64,000 bases of DNA from NCBI GenBank assembly GCA_021732995.1, contig JAKFWA010000132.1:62001-126000 (forward strand), given 5' to 3'. The position numbers were made by a program, and so were the translations under genes. Origin of the DNA: Planctomycetaceae bacterium. Lineage in GTDB: Bacteria > Planctomycetota > Planctomycetia > Planctomycetales > Planctomycetaceae. The notes beneath the pieces are model-generated. The model ran no database searches, had not been told where the DNA came from, and saw nothing but the letters and a program-made list of their open reading frames with translations. Of the stretch, positions 52,567-61,341 are shown in pieces. Numbering within the stretch: the stretch's first letter is position 1; every line of letters starts with the position of its first letter.

Positions 52567-53052
52567 ATGATTCGTGAAGTCAGCGGTGACATTCTTTTAA
52601 CCAAGACGGCAGCCATCGCTCACGGCGTAGCTCCCAACGACGCCTTCGCTACCGGGCTGGCTCACAGTCTGCGTGAGCAGTGGCCCGCGATGTACAAGGA
52701 CTATCGACATTTCTGTCAGACGCAACATCCGAAAAGCGGCGGTACATGGATCTGGTCCGGTCCGGGTAAGCGGATCATCAATCTGATGACTCAAGAGGCG
52801 GCATATGATCATGGTGCGAAGGCGGGTCGAGCGACGACAGAGCATGTCAATCATACGCTCCGGGAACTCAAAAAGTTGATTGACGAAGAGAAGTTGACGA
52901 GTGTCGCACTACCTCGCCTGGCCACCGGTGCTGGCGGATTGAAATGGGAAGACGTCAAACCGCTCATTCAAAAACATCTGGGTGACGCAGGCATTCCGAT
53001 CATCGTCTACAGCGAGTTCCACGCGGGAGTGGCGGCTGACGAGAAGCTGTAG
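52567..53052 (+). CDS. Macrodomain protein (ADP-ribose binding, TARG1/ALC1-like)
   Basis: A 161-residue protein consisting of one macrodomain. The ATG at 52567 follows AAAGGAAAGA; a TTG two codons earlier is less likely. The fold's markers are EVSGDILLTKTAAIAHGVAP (adenine and ribose contacts), ATGLAHSLREQWPAMYKDY, RIINLMTQEAAYDHG, and the phosphate loop VALPRLATGAGGLKWEDVK. The order and the single Gly-Gly-Leu loop resemble the TARG1/ALC1 branch, which can remove ADP-ribose from proteins or nucleic acid, rather than MacroD. No toxin with ADP-ribosyltransferase features is adjacent, so it is not obviously an antitoxin. Its position behind hcp and protoglobin suggests a stress role, but that is inference. 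Confidence 0.85.
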   Translation: MIREVSGDILLTKTAAIAHGVAPNDAFATGLAHSLREQWPAMYKDYRHFCQTQHPKSGGTWIWSGPGKRIINLMTQEAAYDHGAKAGRATTEHVNHTLRELKKLIDEEKLTSVALPRLATGAGGLKWEDVKPLIQKHLGDAGIPIIVYSEFHAGVAADEKL

Positions 53053-53417
53053 CCAACATTTCCCTCGTCAACGCCGCTCAAGCTCTTGCGGTGAACACTC
53101 AACCTGCCAGTAAGACTGAGAACTTCTGGAACGGAAATCTGGCCGCAGGAGCATTGTGTCCTGGACGTCGGCAAGTCCGGAACACCAGCCGCACGCCGGG
53201 CTTGTTCGGCGTGCGGATTGGCACGCTCAATGCCGCTGGCCTTTGAATCGCTATGTTTCAATCTGTCGAGATTACCTCAGAAAATACTGCATCTGACGCC
53301 CGTGGTGATATCGGTGCCCAGTGACTGGCACACCCCTTGCTATCACACTGCGTCGTGCCTTCCAGCCCTCAATCTGAGTGTGGTCTAGGTCGTTGTAACA
53401 CGTGAGGAGAATTTCGC
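53053..53417. other. Intergenic region upstream of the cbb3 cluster
   Basis: About 365 bases without a convincing gene; an 84-codon reverse frame lacks recognisable content. The region should hold the promoter for the dihaem cytochrome/cbb3 genes. A GTGCCAGTCACTGGGCAC-like imperfect palindrome (read on the reverse strand) lies at about 53317-53334. A TTGAT-N4-ATCAA FNR box was not seen. Confidence 0.4.
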
Positions 53418-54467
53418 GTGCTGTCTCGATTTCTGTGGATTAGCTGTCTGTCGGTCGTCGTCTTTGCACAGGGATGCAAACCTGCGATTGACGCGCATTT
53501 TGTCACGTCTGAGGCCGTTGCGAAGCTGGATACCAAGCTGCAAGACCCGATTCGCAAGGTGGTGCTTGATCAATCGGGGACACCTGCAGCACCTAAGCTG
53601 CTGGGCAATCAAGAGAAATCAAAGGCGCACCTGACTAACGGTCGTGATCTTTATCTCAAGCATTGTCAGCAGTGTCACGGCCAGTCAGGTGATGGCAACG
53701 GGCCGGCGGGGAAGTATCTCTATCCTCGACCTCGTGACTACCGCCCTGGCATCTTCAAATTCACATCGACTCCCTATGGGTCAAAGCCTCGACGCGTTGA
53801 CCTCCTTCGCACGCTGGAGAAAGGCATACCCGGCACGTCCATGCCGACATTTCGCTTGCTGCCGAAGGCTGAACGCGAAGCGCTCGTAGACTACGTGTTG
53901 GTGCTGACGTTGCGAGGCGAGTTAGAGGGACGGCTGGCCTATGAAGTGGCTGCCGAAGATGCGCTCGATACCGACCTCGTTCCGGAATTTGTGGAAGGCG
54001 TACTCGCTCGCTGGAAGGCCGCCGAGCAGGAGGAAGTGCACACGCTCTCACCTCAGCCTGCAGAGTTCACAGCAGAGCATGTGGCAGCGGGAAAAGCAGC
54101 CTTCCTGTCAAAAGGTTGCTCGAAGTGTCATGGCGAAGATGGGCGAGGACAGACGAAGGACAACATCGGTAAGGATGGTTGGGGGAATGTCACCAAGGCG
54201 GCAGACCTCACTTCCGGACTTTTGCACGGTGGCGATCAACCGCTCGACGTCTATCGACGGATCATCTCGGGTATCAATGGAACTCCGATGCCCGGTTTTA
54301 GAAACCTGTTAGAGAAGGAGCCCGAGACGCTCTGGAACCTGGTTTCCTACGTGCTCTATGTCTCGAACCAGCGTCGCGCTGGCGTCACGCCAATTCCGGG
54401 TGCGTTTAACAAAACAACTCCCGAAAGTGGCAGTACGACTGTGACTGAGCCCACTTCTGCCAACTGA
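53418..54467 (+). CDS. Dihaem c-type cytochrome lipoprotein of the cbb3 cluster
   Basis: The start is GTG at 53418, preceded by a strong site (GAGGAGA). The signal sequence ends in a lipobox (VVFAQGC, Cys20), so the protein is lipid-anchored facing the periplasm. Two class I cytochrome domains follow. The first has HCQQCHGQSGDGNGPAG and possible axial Met in GTSMPTFR; the second has GCSKCHGEDGRGQTK and GTPMPGFRNLL. It heads the cytochrome oxidase genes, and no dihaem CcoP follows later. I infer that it supplies electrons to the oxidase, doing the work of the two CcoP haem domains. The C-terminus is Thr/Ser-rich and disordered. Confidence 0.87.
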   Translation: MLSRFLWISCLSVVVFAQGCKPAIDAHFVTSEAVAKLDTKLQDPIRKVVLDQSGTPAAPKLLGNQEKSKAHLTNGRDLYLKHCQQCHGQSGDGNGPAGKYLYPRPRDYRPGIFKFTSTPYGSKPRRVDLLRTLEKGIPGTSMPTFRLLPKAEREALVDYVLVLTLRGELEGRLAYEVAAEDALDTDLVPEFVEGVLARWKAAEQEEVHTLSPQPAEFTAEHVAAGKAAFLSKGCSKCHGEDGRGQTKDNIGKDGWGNVTKAADLTSGLLHGGDQPLDVYRRIISGINGTPMPGFRNLLEKEPETLWNLVSYVLYVSNQRRAGVTPIPGAFNKTTPESGSTTVTEPTSAN

Positions 54468-54549
54468 TCTTTGATCCTTTCGCGGATCACTGACCCTGAT
54501 TTATTCACGAGCTGCCCCTTCAGCTCTTATCTCTGCGGAGAACTGCACG

Positions 54550-55230
54550 ATGCAGCCTGGTTATTCGGAACTCGAAGCCAAGCAGCGCGAATTGCTGGAA
54601 TTGCGACAACGAGCCAACGAGCTCGAAAGCACAATTCTTGACGCCGCGGCCGGTCAACCCTGGACGCTGACCGGCTTCTATACAGCTTACTACGCAATGA
54701 CTGGCTTCATGCTGGGATTGATCGCCGCCACAGTGAGTTTGCTATTTAATATTATTGGCGCCGCAATTGCGGGTAAAGATTCGCTGGAGCTGATCCGCGT
54801 GTACCTCACGTTTCCGCTAGGTGAAAAGGCGTTGTCGCTCAGTAATCAGGCTGACAAGGTCTATGCCATCAACAATGGAGTCATTCTGGCCGCTGGTTGC
54901 TGCCTGTACTTAGTGACCGGCATGCTCTTGGGAGTTCCTTTTCATGTGACGGCTATGCGGATTGCTGCGACAGCGAAATTGCCAGCGCGACTGCTCTTTG
55001 GTGCGGTATTGGGCCTCTTACTGTGGGTCTTCAACTTTTACGGGATTCTGTCTTGGTTGCAGCCCATGACTTGTGGCGGCAACTGGATCACCAATCCCGA
55101 ATACCTGCCGTGGTGGGTTGCCGCATCAACGCACGTTGTGTTTGGAGTCACGATGGTGCTGGTGTCTCCGCTGGGACAGTACGTGCCCTACCACAGCCCA
55201 GCGGAAGATCTCGCCCCGCCGACCACATGA
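54550..55230 (+). CDS. Four-helix membrane protein associated with the cbb3 oxidase
   Basis: A 226-residue protein. Residues 1-30 form a short coiled coil (ELEAKQRELLELRQRANELE). Four membrane helices follow: about 50-75 (YYAMTGFMLGLIAATVSLLF), 110-130 (VILAAGCCLYLVTGMLLGVP), 145-170 (LLFGAVLGLLLWVFNFYGIL) and 190-210 (WWVAASTHVVFGVTMVLVSP). A conserved-looking NFYGILSWLQP and a short periplasmic segment with one Cys lie between the last two. It stands between the dihaem lipoprotein and ccoN in an evident operon. I do not recognise a family name. It could be an assembly or anchoring subunit. Its ATG follows GGAG. Confidence 0.6.
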   Translation: MQPGYSELEAKQRELLELRQRANELESTILDAAAGQPWTLTGFYTAYYAMTGFMLGLIAATVSLLFNIIGAAIAGKDSLELIRVYLTFPLGEKALSLSNQADKVYAINNGVILAAGCCLYLVTGMLLGVPFHVTAMRIAATAKLPARLLFGAVLGLLLWVFNFYGILSWLQPMTCGGNWITNPEYLPWWVAASTHVVFGVTMVLVSPLGQYVPYHSPAEDLAPPTT

Positions 55231-55316
55231 GTTCGCCAATATTGTCAGCTTAAGTGCAGCTCACTCGGATCACCTCGCAACACCACTCAAACCTAACGCT
55301 TCTCGGATTAGTGATA

Positions 55317-56726
55317 ATGACGGATGGAACTACTTCGACATCATCAGGCCACCTGCGGCACAAAGACCTCGTGGATGAGTTCATGGTCAAAGCCTACTTT
55401 GTAATGGCGTTGACATTCATGATGGCTTCAATGTTGGGCGGATTCCTGATGGGCTTCCAACTCATCCGGCACAACCCGCTCAGCGGCATCGAGTTCTTCT
55501 CGCCTGGCCGTTGGCGAATGCTGCATACGAATGCCATTGCTTACGGATTTCTCGCCAATGCCTTCCTGGGTCTACTTCATTGGGCAGTACCGCGACTGAC
55601 TCTGCAAAAGGTGCTCGATCAGCGACTTTCGTGGTTGATCTTTGGCGCTTGGCAGTTCGTGGTTCTCTCAACTGCCGTTGGGATCTTAAGCGGTCAAGCA
55701 CAGGGGCTGGAATGGGGCGAAACACCAGTTTGGATTGATCCGGTGGCGCAGCTTGGATTGCTGCTGCTCGCAATCAACTTTGGTACTCCAATTATTCGTC
55801 AGAAGGGGCCGATGTATGTCACACTGTGGTACTTCATGGCTGCGTTCGTTTGGACCTTCCTGACCTACGCGATGGGCAACTTCCTGCCGCAGTACGTCGT
55901 GTCGGGAACCAGTGCTGGCGCTGTCGGCGGTCTGTTCATCCATGATCTAGTCGGGCTTTTCGTTACGCCGCTGGGATGGGGTTTGATGTACTACTTCGTG
56001 CCCATCGTGCTGAAGAAGCCCATTTGGTCGCATGGCTTGTCACTCGTGGGCTTCTGGGGCCTCGCGTTCTTTTATCCGCTCAATGGAATTCATCACTTTC
56101 TCTATACCCCGATTCCGATGTTCCTCCAGTACGGAGCCATCATGTCGACGATTGCCGTCGAATTTGTGGTGCTCACAGTGATCATCAACTTCTTCGGTAC
56201 GATTTGGGGACAAGGCCAGGCGATCGTTGCCAACTTGCCTCTGCGTTGGTTCTACACGGGAATGGTCTTCTACTTCTTGACTTGTTTGCAGTGTGCGATG
56301 CAAACAACCCTAACTTTCCAGGCTTTGATTCACTTCACGGACTGGGTCGTTGGTCATGCTCATCTGGTGATGTACGGCGTCTTCAGCCAGTGGATCTTCG
56401 GTATGATGACGTACCTGTATCCAAGGTTGCTGGGCGTGGACTGGTATAGCCGCAAACTTTCGGAATGGCACTATTGGTTATCGGCCGTGGGCGTAGCTGT
56501 GATGTCGCTCGACTTGATTCTGGGCGGCCTGTTTCAAGGCTGGTCGTGGGCAGCGATGCAACCTTGGGAAGCCTCTATTGAGGTGTCCTTCCCATTCTGG
56601 TCAATTCGGATCTTCGCCGGCCTGGCGATGTTTGCGAGCCTGCTGGTGTTTCTCTTCAACCTCTACAAAACCTGGCAACTATCGCGCGGTGCCGTTGTCG
56701 CACCAGCACTGGCTCCAGCGACGTAG
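55317..56726 (+). CDS. ccoN: cbb3-type cytochrome c oxidase subunit I
   Basis: The catalytic subunit of a high-affinity terminal oxidase, which reduces oxygen to water and pumps protons. About twelve helices are present. The haem and copper ligands are readable: low-spin haem His in RMLHTNAIAYGFLANAFLG, a CuB His in FIHDLVGLFVTPLGWGLMYYF, the paired CuB His-His in PLNGIHHFLYTPIP, and the high- and low-spin haem ligands in DWVVGHAHLVMYGVF. That pattern separates cbb3 from aa3 oxidases. I start at ATG 55317; a GTG at 55254 would add 21 unlikely residues. It precedes ccoO. The enzyme would let the cell respire at very low oxygen. Confidence 0.93.
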   Translation: MTDGTTSTSSGHLRHKDLVDEFMVKAYFVMALTFMMASMLGGFLMGFQLIRHNPLSGIEFFSPGRWRMLHTNAIAYGFLANAFLGLLHWAVPRLTLQKVLDQRLSWLIFGAWQFVVLSTAVGILSGQAQGLEWGETPVWIDPVAQLGLLLLAINFGTPIIRQKGPMYVTLWYFMAAFVWTFLTYAMGNFLPQYVVSGTSAGAVGGLFIHDLVGLFVTPLGWGLMYYFVPIVLKKPIWSHGLSLVGFWGLAFFYPLNGIHHFLYTPIPMFLQYGAIMSTIAVEFVVLTVIINFFGTIWGQGQAIVANLPLRWFYTGMVFYFLTCLQCAMQTTLTFQALIHFTDWVVGHAHLVMYGVFSQWIFGMMTYLYPRLLGVDWYSRKLSEWHYWLSAVGVAVMSLDLILGGLFQGWSWAAMQPWEASIEVSFPFWSIRIFAGLAMFASLLVFLFNLYKTWQLSRGAVVAPALAPAT

Positions 56727-56911
56727 TCGTGGTGTTTTTCTCTGCGTGAGGTTCTCCCGGCGTCTCGCACTTTGTACGTGAACGCCGGATTGAGCTAGAG
56801 GCCGGGGCGGCTGCCCGCCTGTGAAGTCGGGTAATGCGATGGGGAGTTCGTGTTGTGTGACGCGAAGTCGCTCCGGTTCTCTTTTTACAATTCGTGAGGG
56901 ATGTGTCCGCA

Positions 56912-57631
56912 ATGTTTGAGTCGAAATCGGGTATTATGCTTATTGCCGGATTGGTGTTTTTCGGCTTTGCGTTCCTCTCAAATGCAGTTGTTCCAGCGTT
57001 GATGTATAACCAGCCGGAACAGACTGCTGAGCAACTCGTCAATGCGAACTTGCGGTATCAGTTTGAGGAACTGGCGCGACGCTACCCCGAACCTTTCGTG
57101 GAAGCCTTTGGCGAACCGCCCGAGGATGCCACGACTGCAGCCGACTGGTGGAACAAACAGTGTGCCGAGGCTCTGAGAGTCGGTCGGAACGTCTATGTCG
57201 GTGAAGGTTGTTGGCATTGCCATAGCCAGTTTGTGCGACCAGTCTCCAACGAGGACTTGCGTTGGGGTCCGGTGTCGCGCTCGTGGGAATATCAAAACGA
57301 ACTTCAGCGGCCTGTGCTGTTCGGTACGCGCCGCGTCGGCCCCGACCTCTGCCGTGAAGGCGGTCGTCGATCTAGTGATTGGCACGCAGTGCATCTCTTC
57401 AAGCCGGTGCTGACATCGCACAAGTCCCCCATGCCGGAGTACCCCTGGCTGTTTCAGGGCGAGCCCAACAAGCCCACAAAAAAGGGATTGGCGCTTCTGA
57501 CGTACGTCCAATGGCTGGGCTCTTGGCTGGAGAGTTATCCGCACTACGAAGCTTACGAGGACTCACTAGTCAAGGGGATCTCGCTTGAGCCCACTGTCAC
57601 TTCGGATGCGACGGCAGCAAAGACCGAGTAG
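56912..57631 (+). CDS. ccoO: cbb3-type oxidase subunit II (monohaem cytochrome c)
   Basis: A 239-residue protein, ATG 56912 after GAGGG. An N-terminal membrane helix (IMLIAGLVFFGFAFLSNAVV) anchors it. The haem site CWHCHSQFVRP (Cys near 101) and the distal-ligand segment SHKSPMPEYPWLF are characteristic of CcoO/FixO, as is the preceding EGRNVYVGEGC-like stretch (VGRNVYVGEGC). It passes electrons to CcoN. A 185-base gap separates it from ccoN, wider than usual for this pair. The tail after residue 225 is Thr/Ala-rich. Confidence 0.92.
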   Translation: MFESKSGIMLIAGLVFFGFAFLSNAVVPALMYNQPEQTAEQLVNANLRYQFEELARRYPEPFVEAFGEPPEDATTAADWWNKQCAEALRVGRNVYVGEGCWHCHSQFVRPVSNEDLRWGPVSRSWEYQNELQRPVLFGTRRVGPDLCREGGRRSSDWHAVHLFKPVLTSHKSPMPEYPWLFQGEPNKPTKKGLALLTYVQWLGSWLESYPHYEAYEDSLVKGISLEPTVTSDATAAKTE

Positions 57632-57706
57632 TCCGTCCACGTTGTCACTCCACAGCGTATGAAGCACTGAGTTTACGTAGCAGCGAATTGCAGAATGAGG
57701 TTTGGG

Positions 57707-58003
57707 ATGGCCAGTAGCAGTCAGGATCGAAGGATGGCACAGCGGATCACCGCGCTGATGGCATTCGTATTTCTCGTGCCAAGCCTTTTCGGGTTCGGAA
57801 GCAAGCTCATTGAGTTGTTCAAGCTGGTGCGTGGTGAAGTCGATGGAGCTTTCGCGATCGCGCCCGTGATGAATTATGTCCTTGCCAGCACGGGCTTTTT
57901 CTTCTTGTTGATGTGGGCTACGACCAACGGAATGTTTCGAGACATCGAGGAACCAAAGCGGGCACTGCTGACGCGCGAAGCGGAACTTGATCGGCGCGAG
58001 TAA
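57707..58003 (+). CDS. Small two-helix membrane protein in the cbb3 cluster
   Basis: A 98-residue protein, ATG 57707 with GAGG seven bases upstream (an ATG at 57695 lacks a site). Two helices, ITALMAFVFLVPSLFGFGSK and YVLASTGFFFLLMWATTNGM, are joined by a loop with LVRGEVDGAFAIAP, and a charged tail ends in EPKRALLTREAELDRRE. The position after ccoO is where ccoQ or ccoP is usually found, but the sequence matches neither clearly. It may be an accessory oxidase subunit. The family is not recognised. Confidence 0.6.
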   Translation: MASSSQDRRMAQRITALMAFVFLVPSLFGFGSKLIELFKLVRGEVDGAFAIAPVMNYVLASTGFFFLLMWATTNGMFRDIEEPKRALLTREAELDRRE

Positions 58004-58067
58004 TAGTCGCAGTCGGTCTCAGCGCCTTTTGCCTTCTTATATAACCTTGCCGAGCGCGTGAATTGCT

Positions 58068-58244
58068 ATGACTCAGTTAGACCCATCATCCGCCGAAGCA
58101 GAACATCGCTATCACCATTACACGGGCAACGTAATCCCGTGGTACGTGCGCTTGATCTGGTTGTTGTTCTGGGGCTTCACGATTTACTACACGGTTCAGT
58201 ACCTGTTCCCCGCCGTGCAGACAGAAATGGTCTCGCCTCCGTAG
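58068..58244 (+). CDS. 58-residue single-helix protein resembling the CcoP N-terminus
   Basis: I found this gene by translating the gap before ccoI: ATG 58068 to TAG 58244. It reads MTQLDPSSAEAEHRYHHYTG, then NVIPWYVRLIWLLFWGFTIY, then YTVQYLFPAVQTEMVSPP. A short polar start, a PWYVRLIW turn and one membrane helix resemble the N-terminal anchor of CcoP without the cytochrome domains, or a CcoQ-like peptide. It ends 13 bases before ccoI. I infer a small subunit that helps hold the oxidase together. Confidence 0.7.
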   Translation: MTQLDPSSAEAEHRYHHYTGNVIPWYVRLIWLLFWGFTIYYTVQYLFPAVQTEMVSPP

Positions 58245-58257
58245 GCTGGAAGTCATC

Positions 58258-60618
58258 ATGTCTCACACGGAACAGACCTGCGTTTGGTGCGGCTTGCCAT
58301 TGCCCAAACGCTGGTGGACGGTTCAAACAGACGACGTGCGGTCCCTATCGGAGAAGACGCAGGAGTCGGACGACTACTGCTGTTTCGGCTGTCGATTTGC
58401 TGCCGATGTGACAGCCGATCGCGGCGAGGCCGGCCAGGTTCGTTGGACGCTGACGCGACTGGGTATCGCGATCTTCTTCGCCATGAACGTATCAATGTTC
58501 ACGATGGCGCTCTGGAGCCATGACGTCTATGAGATTGATCCCTCAGATACATTGGCCGCGTCGCTAACCGACTTGTTCGTCTGGTTGAGCTTCTTTTGCG
58601 CTCTCCCTGTTCTATTTCTGTTAGGTGCACCGATCGCGGTCTCCGCTTGTCGAGCTTTGCAGAGCGGAAGAGTTACGACGGACCTGCTTGTCTTTGGGGG
58701 CGTACTGACAGCTTTCGCCTACTCGGTCGTGTCAATGCTAACGGGATCCAGCCATATCTACTTTGAGGTCGCCAGTCTTGTACTTGTCCTGATCACTCTG
58801 GGTCGGTGGATCGAAGCGAACGGAAAGCTGCAAACGAACGAGGTGCTGGAATCGCTGGAGCGGCTACTGCCCGAGACTGCGCGCCGACTAGTCAATGCAC
58901 CCGACTCGTTTTCTCAAGCCGCTGATTCTGAGAGCGAAGTGCCCACCAGCACGCTTAAGCCTGGTGATCGGATTCGAATTTTACCTGGCGAGCGTATTCC
59001 GGCCGACGGCCTTGTGGAAAATCAGGCTGCGAGTATCGACGAACAGATGTTGACGGGAGAGAGTCGGCCCGTGGTGAAACAGCCAGGCGATTCCGTCTTC
59101 TCCGGAACGCTCAACATCGATGCGGATTTGGTCGTTCGAGTCAGCAGGGCCATTAACGAGAGTACAGTCGCGAGGCTCGTGCGAGCTGTGCGTGAGGCCC
59201 GACAATCGCGCGGTTATTACCAGCGCCTCGCCGATCGAGTAACGACACGGTTTGTACCGTTCGTGGGCATCGTGATGTGTGCGACAATTACTTTGCACTT
59301 GATATCTCATTCGATACCCGACGCGATTCTGGCTGGCTTTGCGGTTGTCCTCATCGCGTGTCCGTGTGCGCTGGGGCTAGCGACATCAGTAGCTGTATGG
59401 ACCGCTCTGGGACGCGCCGCCGAGCGCGGAATTTTGATCCGAAATGGGGAAGTCCTCGAGCGTCTGGCGCACTTGAAGGCGATTCGTTTTGATAAGACCG
59501 GAACGCTCACCACTGGCGAAGCTCGAGTCACTTCTGTGCTCTGTCCGATAGGTGAAGATGGAAGTGAGGTGCTGCGAATTGCAGCGTCGCTCGCAAAGCG
59601 ATCGTCACATTCGTTCTCCCGTGCCATTGTGACTCATGCCAGAGAGCGTTACCGCCCCGTTGATCTTTTCAAAATCAACGATCTGCGCGCGGTCGCTGGC
59701 AAAGGGCTGATGGGATTCATGACGGCTGGCGACTCGGTGTTGCTGGGAAGTCGCGACTTCTTGATGGAACGCGGTTGCAAGTTCGATTCCACCTTTGAGC
59801 GCTTCGTCAATCTGCATCTGACCTATGGGCCGGCCACAGTTTTTGTTGGTCGCAACCGAGACGTATGTGGCGTGGTGTTGCTCGACGAAGCTCTGAGGCC
59901 TGAAGTCTCATCAGCGCTGGCAGAATGTCGGCGTCTAGGACTTGATCTCGCAATTCTGTCAGGAGACCGCCCCGAACGTGCTGCAAAATTCGCCCAAGAA
60001 TCTGGCTTAGCGTGCAAAGCGGGTCTGCTTCCCAAACTGAAACTGGCGGCTTTGCGCGAGGCTCGCGAATTGTGCGGTCCGGTGATGATGGTCGGTGATG
60101 GTATCAACGACGCGCCCTCGCTGGCGGCCGCAGATGTCGGTGTAGCACTGGGCTGCGGAACGGACGTCTCTCGTGACGCCGCCGGCGTCTGCTTGCTCTC
60201 GAATGACCTGTCGGCGATTCCCTGGGTATGTGAGTTGGGGCGACTGACGAGGCGCGTGATTTTGCAGAACCTCGCCTGGGCATTTGGCTACAACACGATT
60301 GGAATGACGCTCGCAGCATTTGGGCTCCTAAATCCAGTCATTGCCGCCATCGTCATGTTTGTGAGTAGCATGGTGGTATTAGCAAATTCGCGCCGATTGA
60401 AGTTCTTTGATTATGAACATGGCCATCAAATCCTCGACGAAGCGGCTACTTCGGACGCTTTGCAGGTGGCTACTGAGTCAATCGGATCTGCCTTCAATGA
60501 TGAGTCTACAGATTGGTCCGTGCCGTCTCCCCAAGGATCGCTTGCAGGGATATTGAAGTCCAGGACCCACTCCGAAACTGACCGAGGGACCCGCTCGAAA
60601 GTCGGGGCGGAGTCATGA
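58258..60618 (+). CDS. ccoI: Copper-transporting P1B-type ATPase of the cbb3 assembly pathway
   Basis: A 786-residue ATPase. The N-terminus carries CVWCGLPLP and YCCFGCRFA, the cysteine pairs typical of CcoI/FixI. Then come eight membrane helices, the actuator TGES (DEQMLTGESRPVVKQ), the copper-path CPC in IACPCALGLATS (about residues 367-369), the phosphorylated Asp in FDKTGTLTTGEA (about 412), a nucleotide-binding HSFSRAI region and GDGINDAPSLAAADVGVALG (about 614). CcoI proteins export Cu(I) slowly for loading the CuB site of cbb3 oxidase. The stop overlaps the next gene by four bases. The 90-residue C-terminal tail is unusual and looks disordered. Confidence 0.94.
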   Translation: MSHTEQTCVWCGLPLPKRWWTVQTDDVRSLSEKTQESDDYCCFGCRFAADVTADRGEAGQVRWTLTRLGIAIFFAMNVSMFTMALWSHDVYEIDPSDTLAASLTDLFVWLSFFCALPVLFLLGAPIAVSACRALQSGRVTTDLLVFGGVLTAFAYSVVSMLTGSSHIYFEVASLVLVLITLGRWIEANGKLQTNEVLESLERLLPETARRLVNAPDSFSQAADSESEVPTSTLKPGDRIRILPGERIPADGLVENQAASIDEQMLTGESRPVVKQPGDSVFSGTLNIDADLVVRVSRAINESTVARLVRAVREARQSRGYYQRLADRVTTRFVPFVGIVMCATITLHLISHSIPDAILAGFAVVLIACPCALGLATSVAVWTALGRAAERGILIRNGEVLERLAHLKAIRFDKTGTLTTGEARVTSVLCPIGEDGSEVLRIAASLAKRSSHSFSRAIVTHARERYRPVDLFKINDLRAVAGKGLMGFMTAGDSVLLGSRDFLMERGCKFDSTFERFVNLHLTYGPATVFVGRNRDVCGVVLLDEALRPEVSSALAECRRLGLDLAILSGDRPERAAKFAQESGLACKAGLLPKLKLAALREARELCGPVMMVGDGINDAPSLAAADVGVALGCGTDVSRDAAGVCLLSNDLSAIPWVCELGRLTRRVILQNLAWAFGYNTIGMTLAAFGLLNPVIAAIVMFVSSMVVLANSRRLKFFDYEHGHQILDEAATSDALQVATESIGSAFNDESTDWSVPSPQGSLAGILKSRTHSETDRGTRSKVGAES

Positions 60619-61337
60619 TTGAACTACCGCTTGTTTTTCTGAGTGGTCTGCTCGGGTCTGGGCATTGCGTTGGCATGTGTGGCGCATTCGCCATGGCGAT
60701 TGGCTGGGGCAGTCGAAGACCATTCGACAACCTGATCAGACAACTGTGCTTCAGCCTCGGTCGCGCGGTGACGTATGTATTTCTTGGAGTCACTGCGGCG
60801 TTTGCCGCACAGCAGATACAGATCAAACTCGGCTGGCTCAATGCGGCGCAAGGATCATTGTCAGTCGTTGCCGGGATTCTGCTGATCGTAGCAGGGCTGG
60901 CAGCAACCGGATGGCTGCCACTTCGACTCTCGTGGCTGAATCGAGTCACCAGTTGCCCTGCTGCCTTGCAGTTCCGCGCCCTCTTAGGTTCGTCCAGTCG
61001 ATGGAATGTATTAATTGCTGGTATCATGACCGGCTTCCTTCCCTGCGGACTGGTCTATGCTCTTGTCGCGTTAGCGGCAGGCACAGGAAGCGTGCTCGGG
61101 GGAGCCGGTGTCATGGTGGCATTCGCGTTGGGAACCATGCCGCTCATGCTGGCGACGGGCCTGGGAAGCTCGCTGATCAGCGTGTCAGCTAGAACTCGGC
61201 TGCTTCGACTGGCAGCCTGCTGTGTCGTGCTCATGGGCGGCCTAACGGTGGCTCGGGGTACTGCGAACCTGATTGCCGCGGGCCAATCCAGCAGTCCGAG
61301 TTGTCCCTTCTGTCATCCCAAACTCTCAGAGAAATAG
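60615..61337 (+). CDS. Sulfite exporter TauE/SafE-family (UreH-like) membrane protein
   Basis: A 240-residue protein with six or so helices. The family signature is SGLLGSGHCVGMCGAFAMAI, with HCxxMC as a possible metal site, and a matching TGFLPCGLVYALVALAAG in the second half. Its ATG overlaps the ccoI stop. Proteins of this type regularly follow CcoI (called CcoS/CcoH-associated or SafE-like) and are thought to take part in copper handling for oxidase assembly; the substrate is not established. The C-terminus has two cysteines (SCPFCHPK). It precedes the DUF4405-like gene by four bases. Confidence 0.82.
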   Translation: MIELPLVFLSGLLGSGHCVGMCGAFAMAIGWGSRRPFDNLIRQLCFSLGRAVTYVFLGVTAAFAAQQIQIKLGWLNAAQGSLSVVAGILLIVAGLAATGWLPLRLSWLNRVTSCPAALQFRALLGSSSRWNVLIAGIMTGFLPCGLVYALVALAAGTGSVLGGAGVMVAFALGTMPLMLATGLGSSLISVSARTRLLRLAACCVVLMGGLTVARGTANLIAAGQSSSPSCPFCHPKLSEK

Positions 61338-61341
61338 CCTC

